The translations under genes were made by a program, and so were the position numbers. Positions 1-5,936 of a stretch of DNA of 11,464 bases are shown in pieces. The notes under the pieces are model-generated. The model did no database searches. It saw only the letters and a program-made list of their open reading frames with translations, and was not told where the DNA came from. Every line of letters starts with the position of its first letter. Positions within the stretch are counted from its first letter, which is position 1. This DNA comes from DASZHA01 sp035938265 (lineage in GTDB: Bacteria; Chloroflexota; Dormibacteria; DASZGP01), in assembly GCA_035938265.1 (NCBI GenBank), contig DASZHA010000020.1:1-11464 (forward strand), read 5' to 3'.

Positions 1-289
1 CGTCCTGGCCGATGCCCTCGACGCGCTCGAACCTGACTCCGTGGTTCTCGAGCTCGTGGAGGGCGGCCATAATATCGGGGACGAACCAGCCGAGGACGGT
101 GTAGGGCGCGGCCACCACCGCGTCGACCTGGGTCACCCGGAGCCGCGCGTTCTGCGCCTGGTAGACCAGGGCGAACGGGTTCTCGTCGACCAGTGGCAGG
201 CCAAGGACATCACCATAGAAGGCGCGGGCGCGGTTGAAATCGATGGTCGCCACGAACGCCACCAGGTCGCCGTCGGCGATGTGGCTCAC
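1..289 (-). CDS. VOC-family (glyoxalase/dioxygenase fold) protein, 3' end outside window
   Basis: The minus strand reads 96 codons from a GTG at 289, and the gene continues past position 1. The N-terminal half fits a vicinal-oxygen-chelate module: a strand ending FVATIDFNRARAFYGDVLGL (the usual 'D...A..FY.dvLGl' helix), then a strand holding LRVTQVDAV and another with TVLGWFVPDIMAALHELENH, as in lactoylglutathione lyase-like and bleomycin-resistance-like proteins. The metal ligands and substrate cannot be deduced, and the C-terminal part is missing. The GTG start overlaps the stop of the upstream gene in a GTGA arrangement, which implies translational coupling and explains the lack of a clear Shine-Dalgarno site. 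No ATG fits in this frame. VOC proteins have very diverse roles (isomerase, detoxification, antibiotic binding), so only the fold is claimed. Confidence 0.75.
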   Translation of the reverse strand, partial: MSHIADGDLVAFVATIDFNRARAFYGDVLGLPLVDENPFALVYQAQNARLRVTQVDAVVAAPYTVLGWFVPDIMAALHELENHGVRFERVEGIGQD

Positions 290-792
290 TCGGCAGGGTC
301 GCCGGCGCCGGTCTTCCCGGTAGCGCTGGCATAGGCGGCCAGGACGACACCCATGACGCTCTCCAGCTCAGCCTCATCGCGGGGGCCATAGACCATGACG
401 TTGGTCGGCGGCATCATGCCCTGCTCCACCAGGGGGTGAAACTCGCCCCAGCCTTTGGCGATCACCTCGCGCGCCAGTGGCTCGGGCAGGACCAGGTGGA
501 GGCTGCCGTCGTAGGCGGGGTGGAGGTGGGCGAACTCGGTCCCCACCATGAACGCCTCGCGGGGACCGCCGGCGTGGTCGGGATCGAGGTGGAAGGCGCG
601 GGCGTCGGGGACCGACACGTGGCTCGGCCCCACAACGACGCCGTTCAGCGAGGCGATCTGCTCGAACAGCCGCTCCTGCAGGTCGGCCCCTGCGTTTTGG
701 GAGAGCTGCTGGTGCGGCATCTGATGGTGGGTTTCGGGTCGCGCCCCCGGGCGCTGCGGAAGGGTTGACAGGTCAGCGGTCTCAGTGCTCAT
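286..792 (-). CDS. Luciferase-domain (DUF5519-like) protein of unknown role
   Basis: The product has 168 residues. From about residue 60 it carries the conserved pattern of proteins annotated 'luciferase family': VPDARAFHLDP, GTEFAHLHP (84-92), DGSLHL (95-100), GWGEFHP (114-120) and YGPRDEAEL (135-143). The several His residues in these motifs look functional. The first 40 or so residues are low-complexity, rich in Pro/Gln/His, and probably disordered. The family name comes from a domain also found in fungal luciferase-like proteins. Bioluminescence is not implied and no reaction is known to me. The ATG at 792 has no obvious Shine-Dalgarno site, and the Met at residue 25 is a shorter alternative. 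The gene lies only about 30 bp beyond a strong terminator, so it should have its own promoter or depend on read-through. It is coupled to the VOC gene by a 4-bp overlap. Confidence 0.75.
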   Translation of the reverse strand: MSTETADLSTLPQRPGARPETHHQMPHQQLSQNAGADLQERLFEQIASLNGVVVGPSHVSVPDARAFHLDPDHAGGPREAFMVGTEFAHLHPAYDGSLHLVLPEPLAREVIAKGWGEFHPLVEQGMMPPTNVMVYGPRDEAELESVMGVVLAAYASATGKTGAGDPAE

Positions 793-820
793 GCAACAAC
801 ACTAGCCCGCCGGCGGGGGG

Positions 821-864
821 TTAAAAACGAGCCGGGCCGGCGAAGAACGCCGGCCCGCCTCGTT
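821..864 (-). terminator. Rho-independent terminator of the penicillin acylase gene
   Basis: A near-perfect hairpin spans 826-864. The inner stem is 10 bp (833-842 with 848-857), all G/C, with loop AAGAA (843-847 on the plus strand). After one C/C mismatch the outer stem adds 6 bp (826-831 with 859-864). Read on the minus strand, the stem runs into GTTTTTAA (821-828), the expected U-tract. The orientation matches the acylase gene ending at 924. The plus-strand side has no T-run, so it should act in one direction only. Confidence 0.85.
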
Positions 865-872
865 AAGGGTTA

Positions 873-902
873 GGGATCGTAATTGAGCCGGTTGCCGATC
901 CC
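873..902. repeat. Inverted repeat GGGATCG / CGATCCC in the acylase 3' untranslated region
   Basis: A perfect 7-bp inverted repeat (873-879 with 896-902) flanks a 16-nt spacer. It lies between the acylase stop codon and the intrinsic terminator. It has no T-tract and could be an mRNA-stabilising stem, a protein site or chance. Confidence 0.45.
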
Positions 903-910
903 CTCTTAGT

Positions 911-940
911 GGGCTAGTTACTGTTATGTAACGCCAGCCC
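911..940. repeat. Interrupted inverted repeat over the acylase stop codon
   Basis: GGGCT (911-915) pairs with AGCCC (936-940), and GTTAC (917-921) pairs with GTAAC (928-932) around a 6-nt loop. The acylase TAA (924-926, minus strand) sits in that loop. With the repeat at 873-902 and the terminator at 826-864, this is the first of three stems in a row after the coding region. Confidence 0.4.
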
Positions 941-3752
941 AAATATGCACTAAAGGCGTGCTGAACCCCGTAGAACACGGTATATCACCTATGGGTGGTT
1001 TGCGCAACCACCTCAAACCCGCCCGACCCGCTATCAGAAGGAACAAGAGCATCAGCCCCTCCGACCCGGCCAAGCCGCCGGCGCCGGTGTTTGGCAGCGA
1101 CAGCGGTCGCGTGTTGGTGACTCCGCCACCCCCGAAGTCCACGGCCTGGCCCCACGTCCCTCGGTTCTCCCACGGGATGCTTGGGATGTTCGAGACATCG
1201 AGCGAGAAGAAGTCGATGGTCGGCATCGCTGCGCGCCAGGTCGCGGGGTCGCCACCCTGCGCCTGGGACAACGTCGCCACAGCGGTGTCCAGGGCCATCT
1301 TGGAGACGTCCGACACGCTCTTGCCGCCGAAGTAACCGGCCCCCGAGCTGGTGCGGCCCGCCATGACGTTGTAGAGGAAGGCGTCGTAGTCGTCGAAGAA
1401 CTCGAACTCGGGGCTGCCCGCCGCATGCTGCGTGAACGTGAGCACGCCGCTCTTGGTGTCGGCGTTACCGGTGGCCGGCTGAAAGACCGGCCGCCCAGCG
1501 AGCGATTCCAACGCGTGGAACCACTCCGACATGATGGCGAAGCCCGGGTACTTGACCTTCCCCGTCTCCGCCCCGGAAGCGTCGCGTTCCATCCCATCGG
1601 GGTAAAATGCGGTTCCGTCCCAGGCTGCCACCTGCGCCAGGGCCGCGCGCTCGGTCGGGCTGAGGTCACCACGCGACCAGAGCGACGTCAGGAACGGTCG
1701 GAACCCGAGCGTGTCGCGGAGATCCAGCTCGCCCGTGCGACGCGCCACCTGCCAGAGCGTGTCCGGGGTCAGTCGCCCCGACGCCTGCAGCAGGGCCATC
1801 GGCTGGGCCACGCGCTGCTGCGCACCCCACAGCGAGCCGTCACCGGAGTCCGGCCAGCTGAACTGGGGCTTGTTGTTCCAGGAGGCGATGAACCCCTGCG
1901 CCGGGTCCACGACGTGCGGCCACAGCAGCGGGTCGAGGTAGCCACGCCAGTCGAAGGAGCCGTCGCCCGGGGCGGGAAGGCGGGGATCGTGGCCGGGAAC
2001 CCGGATCGGGATCCGGCCGGTGTGCCACCAGGCGATGTGGCCGTCGGCGTCGGCGTACATGAAGTTGAAGCCGATCACGCCCTTGCGCAACGCCGTCCCC
2101 GCCTCATCGAGGTTGGTGGCCTGGCCCAGGCCGACGACGGCCAGGCCCGTCATCAGCTCGGTGTTCCAGAACGAGCGCGCTTTGCAGTAGGCGACGCCCC
2201 CCTTGGTGTCGATATACAGCACGGTGCAAGGCGTCTCCTGCCCGGGCGGGCCGTGCATGGTGCGGTAGTACGTAGCCGTGCGGGTGGTGTAGACGACTGG
2301 GGGCGCCGGCAGCGGCCCCGGTCCCGCGGTGCGGGTGCGGATCGTCTCCGTGCGCTGCTCCACCGGGTGCCAGCTGCCCCGCCAGAAGTATTGGTAGCTC
2401 GCGCCGCCATCGAGGGTGCGGATCTGGTCAGTGTAGGTGTCGACCTGGTCGTCCTGGGCGGTGGTGATGCTCCAGCTCAGGTGGGGCGAGTAGCCGATGA
2501 CCACCGCCGGCCCCGAGCCGGGAACCGCGACGCCGCGGACATGTGTCAGACCGCCCGAGATCTCCATCTCATCCAGCACCTGGGGTACGAAGTAGCTCAC
2601 CTGGGGTGCGCCCCAGAGCATCGCCCCGCCGGTGCTGGATTTGGAGGGCGCCACCGCCCACGCGTTGGAGCCTGGCATTGGGATTCCCAGCTGCCGGGCG
2701 GCGGTGTGCTGCGCGTCCGTGGCGGTGGCGACGGCCTGCGCCGCTGCCTCGGCCGATGCCGGGACCTCGTTGATGCGGGCCTTGGTATCGGCTGCGGTGT
2801 AGCTGATGAAGTCGTAGGTGAGGCCGTCAGTGGTCAAGGCGGCCGGCTGGCCATGGGGGACGCTGGTCGGGGTGAGGGGGTCATGGGTGAACTGCAGGTC
2901 GTTGAGGATCGCGGCAGCCTTGTCGACGCCGTACTGGTCCTTGAGCCGGCGCGCCAGCGCTCCGTATCCAAGCTCGTTGCCGGCCGACTCACCCACCTGC
3001 TTGGCCTCGAGGATCTGTATGGCCAGGACGTCGGTTGGTGACCAGGTCGGGATCGGCAGGTCGCTGGTCAGGACGAAGCCCGCGGGGAGCTCGAGGGGGT
3101 GCAGGGTGAGGTAGCTGATATAGGCGTTGATGCCATCGGTGTAGCGCTGCAACGACTGCTGCTGACCGGGCGAGAGGATTGCCTGGATCTGGGCGATGCG
3201 TTCGGCGTTGGTTTCGGAGTCGCGGCGGACGACGAAGTCCATGGTGGCGTTGGAGTTGTTGGTCCCGGGACCGACCAGCTCGGAGATGGTTCCCTCGGCG
3301 GCACGTCGCAGCACCTCCATCTGGAACATGCGTTCCTCCGCCTGGGCGTAGCCGGTACCGAACCCGACGTTCTCCTCGATCGCCTGCTCAGTGGCCCCGG
3401 TGGCGAAAACGTGGGGTATGCCCCAGTTGTCGCGCACGACGCGCACGCCGGCGATGGGCGTCTCGGAGCTGACGGCGCCGTTGACGTGGTCGGCATCGGG
3501 GGAGAGGGCGCCGTCCTTGAACTGCCAGTTCTTGTACATGTCGAGCTGGTCGCACGTGTGCGGCCCGAGGTCGGCGCAACTGGACGTTGCCTGGTTGACG
3601 AGGAAGCGGTCGACGGTGATGGTGCTGCCCTCGCCCGGCGGAAGAACGGTGATGGCGTGCGGAGATGGAGCCGGGTCCGCGGCAGCCGGCACCGCCATCA
3701 GGCCGAACAGCAACACCGCCGCCGTCGCGGCCAGACCCTTCCCCGCCGACAT
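924..3752 (-). CDS. Secreted penicillin acylase-family (S45) Ntn hydrolase with LPNTG sorting-type tail
   Basis: This is a complete 942-residue N-terminal-nucleophile amidase that hydrolyses an amide bond; the substrate (beta-lactam side chain, acyl-homoserine lactone or lipopeptide) is unknown. With M1 at 3752, a signal peptide (AATAAVLLFGLMAVPAAA) ends near residue 25. The alpha-chain motifs RVVRDNWGIPHVFA and GTGYAQAEERMFQMEVLRR follow. The autoprocessing site is PGSNAW, with nucleophile Ser362 (codon 2667-2669). The WNNKP segment (626-627) supplies the likely oxyanion Asn. Cys pairs 59/67 and 509/523 suit an exported protein. At the C terminus, LPNTG (886-890, bases 1083-1097), a hydrophobic stretch LMLLFLLIAG and basic RWLRK resemble a sortase signal, then come 24 unusual extra residues. 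The frame is open to 3893, but that start would overlap the divergent gene. M1 at 3803 is possible. The nearest AGGAGG lies 18 nt from the chosen ATG. Confidence 0.9.
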   Translation of the reverse strand: MSAGKGLAATAAVLLFGLMAVPAAADPAPSPHAITVLPPGEGSTITVDRFLVNQATSSCADLGPHTCDQLDMYKNWQFKDGALSPDADHVNGAVSSETPIAGVRVVRDNWGIPHVFATGATEQAIEENVGFGTGYAQAEERMFQMEVLRRAAEGTISELVGPGTNNSNATMDFVVRRDSETNAERIAQIQAILSPGQQQSLQRYTDGINAYISYLTLHPLELPAGFVLTSDLPIPTWSPTDVLAIQILEAKQVGESAGNELGYGALARRLKDQYGVDKAAAILNDLQFTHDPLTPTSVPHGQPAALTTDGLTYDFISYTAADTKARINEVPASAEAAAQAVATATDAQHTAARQLGIPMPGSNAWAVAPSKSSTGGAMLWGAPQVSYFVPQVLDEMEISGGLTHVRGVAVPGSGPAVVIGYSPHLSWSITTAQDDQVDTYTDQIRTLDGGASYQYFWRGSWHPVEQRTETIRTRTAGPGPLPAPPVVYTTRTATYYRTMHGPPGQETPCTVLYIDTKGGVAYCKARSFWNTELMTGLAVVGLGQATNLDEAGTALRKGVIGFNFMYADADGHIAWWHTGRIPIRVPGHDPRLPAPGDGSFDWRGYLDPLLWPHVVDPAQGFIASWNNKPQFSWPDSGDGSLWGAQQRVAQPMALLQASGRLTPDTLWQVARRTGELDLRDTLGFRPFLTSLWSRGDLSPTERAALAQVAAWDGTAFYPDGMERDASGAETGKVKYPGFAIMSEWFHALESLAGRPVFQPATGNADTKSGVLTFTQHAAGSPEFEFFDDYDAFLYNVMAGRTSSGAGYFGGKSVSDVSKMALDTAVATLSQAQGGDPATWRAAMPTIDFFSLDVSNIPSIPWENRGTWGQAVDFGGGGVTNTRPLSLPNTGAGGLAGSEGLMLLFLLIAGRAGLRWLRKPPIGDIPCSTGFSTPLVHIWAGVT

Positions 3753-3770
3753 CTCGCGTCTGATGCTATG

Positions 3771-3776
3771 CCTCCT
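3771..3776 (-). promoter_or_regulatory. Perfect AGGAGG with no normal start codon at the usual spacing
   Basis: The minus strand carries AGGAGG here, upstream of the acylase. The in-frame ATG (3752) is 18 nt away, far beyond the usual 5-10 nt. At the ideal 6-nt spacing the in-frame codon is ATC (3762-3764), which would be a rare initiation codon. The other option, ATG at 3803, lies upstream of this site. The motif may be chance, or the true start may be unusual. Confidence 0.4.
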
Positions 3777-3834
3777 GGGAATAGGGCGAACACCCGATGG
3801 CATCGCGGCGCCGGCGGCGGAGACTGGGCTGACC

Positions 3835-3873
3835 GCCGGCAAGTCGCCGGAGGACAGCCGGCAGTCAAGCCGG
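3835..3873. repeat. Four GCCGG motifs at 11-12 bp intervals between divergent genes
   Basis: GCCGG begins at 3835, 3846, 3857 and 3869, roughly one helical turn apart. The array lies just upstream of the SRPBCC Shine-Dalgarno site and inside the acylase/SRPBCC divergent control region. Such phasing puts the motifs on one DNA face, as for a cooperatively binding regulator. The GC-rich background makes chance plausible. Confidence 0.35.
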
Positions 3874-3892
3874 ACAGGAAAAGGAGCAGTCA

Positions 3893-4378
3893 ATGGCGAA
3901 GATCAGCTTCAGCATCGACAGCGACCTCCCCGCCGAGAGGGTTTTGGCGGTGGCGGCCGACTTCTCAGACAGCAGGCCGCGCTACTGGCCGACCATCGAC
4001 CCCGCGGTCTACCGGGTCCACAGCCGTACGGCCACGGCTGCCGACGTCACCGAAGGCAGCGCCATCATGGGCGGCATCTGGGCGCGCGAGGCCTACGATA
4101 CGTCGCAGCCGGGCGTCGTCCGCGCCCGTGTACAGGAATCCAACGTCTTCCAGCCGGGCGGCGTGTGGGAGCTACGGGTGGAACCGCGACCTGATGGTGG
4201 TTCCCACATCGAGGTCGTCAACCACCGGCAGGCGCGCGGCTTCAAGGGCCACGTCCTTGGCGCCATGATGACGCTGATGGGCGGCAAGCAGCTGCCGGCA
4301 TCATTGAAGGAGACGCTGGACATCGTCAGCCGCGAGGCTGGCGCCAACTCGGCGGTCCAGCGGCGGCGCCTATCCTGA
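3893..4378 (+). CDS. SRPBCC (START/Bet v1-like) ligand-binding-fold protein
   Basis: The product has 161 residues. The N-terminus, KISFSIDSDLPAERVLAVAADFSDSRPRYWPTID, has the usual start of polyketide-cyclase/START-like proteins: a first beta strand, then the helix in which 'V..a..Df' and a W/P-rich turn recur. Central strands (EGSAIMGGIWAREAYD, VVRARVQESNVFQPGGVWELRVEP, SHIEVVNHR) would form the wrapped sheet. The segment GHVLGAMMTLMGGKQLPASLKETLDIVSRE is the long C-terminal helix that closes the hydrophobic pocket. The fold binds lipids, polyketides or other small hydrophobic ligands; no catalytic residues or ligand can be named. The start is secure: AAGGAG at 3881-3886 lies 6 nt before the ATG. 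The stop is 4 bp before the HD/LuxR gene, so the two are almost certainly co-transcribed, and a ligand-sensing or accessory role is an inference from that. Confidence 0.8.
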   Translation: MAKISFSIDSDLPAERVLAVAADFSDSRPRYWPTIDPAVYRVHSRTATAADVTEGSAIMGGIWAREAYDTSQPGVVRARVQESNVFQPGGVWELRVEPRPDGGSHIEVVNHRQARGFKGHVLGAMMTLMGGKQLPASLKETLDIVSREAGANSAVQRRRLS

Positions 4379-4382
4379 CGGG

Positions 4383-5936
4383 ATGAAGCCGCCCGAACAG
4401 GGCGTGCGGCTCTCAGAGCTGATAGCCGCACTCTCGCTGGCCACCGACCTGGGGATGGGCCAGCCGATGGAGAAAGCGATGCGGGGGTGCCTTTTGGCGC
4501 TTGCCCTGGCGCGGCGTTTGGACGCGGACGCCGAGACCCTCCGCGACCTCTACTACCTGGCGCTGCTGCAGCACATCGGCTGCACCTCGCACGCGCATGA
4601 GTGGGCCGGCTATGTGGGCGGCGACGAGATCGCGATGCGCACCCACGCGGTCACCTTCGCCAACAGCCCGCCGAGCGAGTTCATGTCCGGCTTCATCCGT
4701 CATGCCGGCGAGGGCCTGCCCCTGCCCAAGCGCGCCGCCCTGGTGACGGCGATGATGCGCGAGGGAAACAAGCGCTTCGCCTTCATCGCCACGACCCAAT
4801 GCGAGGCCGCGGTCTGCCTGGCCCAGCAGATGGAGATGCCGCCGGGGGTGCTGACCGGTCTGGCGCAGGGGCTCGAGACGTGGAACGGCAAGGGGGGCCC
4901 GGCGCGGCTCAAGGGCGACGACCTCAGCCTGCCCGTCAGGGTCCTGGCCGTGGCCCACGACGCCGAGGTCTTTGAGCGCGTCGGCGGGCTGGACGCCTGC
5001 ATCGCCGCTGTCCGCAAGCGCCGCGGCTCGGCGTACGACCCGTTGGTGGCGGACGCCTTCCTCGCCGACGCCGGCGGGATGTTCCACGCCCTGCCCGATG
5101 CGTCTCTCTGGGATCCCGTCATCGAGGCTGAGCCGGAGCCGCACGTTCGCGTGGCCGAGTACCGGGTTGATGCCATGGCCCGGGCCTTCGGCGACTTCAT
5201 CGACCTAAAGCTGCCGTTCACCATCGGCCACTCCAGCGGCGTGGCAGCGCTGGCCGAGGTTGCCCTGGTGCAGATGAACGGCGGCGGCGCGGATGCGGGG
5301 ACGCTGCGCCGCGCCGCCCTGATGCACGACATCGGCCGGGTCGCCATCCCCAACGGCACCTGGGAGAAGCCGGGGCCGCTGAACACACCGGAGTGGGAGC
5401 GGGTGCGGCTGCACGCGTACTACGGCGAGCGAATCCTGTCCCGGCCGCTGGCGCTGCGCGAGGTCGCGGCCCTGGCGTCAGCCCACCACGAACGCCAGGA
5501 CGGCTCCGGCTACCACCGCGGTTCGGTGGCGGCGCAGCTGCCGGCTGCGGCCCGAGTGCTGGCAGCGGCCGACGCCTACCAGGCCATGACCCAGGAGCGG
5601 CCCCACCGGCCGGCGCGGGCCGCCGACGAGGCCGCCCTGGAGCTGCGGGGCGAGGCCGAGGCGGGGCGGCTGGATCGAAAGGCGGTGGAGTGCGTATTGG
5701 AGGCCGCCGGCCACGCGCGTGAGCGCATCCGCGCTGAGCTGCCGGCGGGCCTCAGCGAGCGCGAGGTCGAGGTGCTCCGGCACCTCTGCATGGGTCGCAC
5801 CAACCGCCAGGTGGCCGAGCGCCTCAGCATCGCCGAGAAGACGGTCGGCCACCACGTGGAGCACATCTACAACAAGATCGGGCGCTCGACCCGCGCCGGC
5901 GCGGCCCTCTTTGCGATGGAGAACGGTCTGGTCTAG
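4383..5936 (+). CDS. Tandem HD / HD-GYP-like protein with C-terminal LuxR helix-turn-helix
   Basis: The product has 517 residues and three parts. Residues about 30-240 resemble a decayed HD-GYP domain: LLQHIG (the HD pair reduced to H64-I65), GLETWNGKGGPARLKG in place of HHExxDGxGYPxG, and VRVLAVAHDAEVF. Residues about 260-450 are a better preserved HD-GYP-like domain: GH283, H315-D316-IGR, EKPGPL, LH344, H368-H369-E370, DGSGYH (GYH for GYP) and AAADAYQAMTQERPHRPA with D397. Most metal ligands are present, so phosphodiesterase activity toward c-di-GMP or a similar nucleotide is possible. Residues about 455-512 (LSEREVEVLRHLCMGRTNRQVAERLSIAEKTVGHHVEHIYNKIG) are a classic LuxR/FixJ DNA-binding domain. 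No receiver, PAS or acyl-homoserine-lactone domain is seen. It is probably a cytoplasmic regulator in which the HD modules sense or hydrolyse a ligand. The stop codon overlaps that of the convergent acs gene. Confidence 0.88.
   Translation: MKPPEQGVRLSELIAALSLATDLGMGQPMEKAMRGCLLALALARRLDADAETLRDLYYLALLQHIGCTSHAHEWAGYVGGDEIAMRTHAVTFANSPPSEFMSGFIRHAGEGLPLPKRAALVTAMMREGNKRFAFIATTQCEAAVCLAQQMEMPPGVLTGLAQGLETWNGKGGPARLKGDDLSLPVRVLAVAHDAEVFERVGGLDACIAAVRKRRGSAYDPLVADAFLADAGGMFHALPDASLWDPVIEAEPEPHVRVAEYRVDAMARAFGDFIDLKLPFTIGHSSGVAALAEVALVQMNGGGADAGTLRRAALMHDIGRVAIPNGTWEKPGPLNTPEWERVRLHAYYGERILSRPLALREVAALASAHHERQDGSGYHRGSVAAQLPAAARVLAAADAYQAMTQERPHRPARAADEAALELRGEAEAGRLDRKAVECVLEAAGHARERIRAELPAGLSEREVEVLRHLCMGRTNRQVAERLSIAEKTVGHHVEHIYNKIGRSTRAGAALFAMENGLV

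Noticed and set aside
994..1012. Hairpin GGTGGTT/AACCACC within the acylase tail
   Set aside because: It is a perfect 7-bp stem but lies inside the open frame with no T-run. It could be a relic of an earlier 3' end, but nothing else supports that.
1425..3041. 538-codon plus-strand ORF antisense to the penicillin acylase gene
   Set aside because: It is a product of GC-biased third positions: its translation is Arg/Val/Gly/Asp-rich with no family motif, while the opposite strand encodes a clearly conserved enzyme over the same bases.
3753..3893. Extending the acylase to the ATG at 3893 (989 residues)
   Set aside because: That start would overlap the start codon of the divergent SRPBCC gene, which has its own good Shine-Dalgarno site, and would bury the signal peptide behind 47 non-conserved residues.
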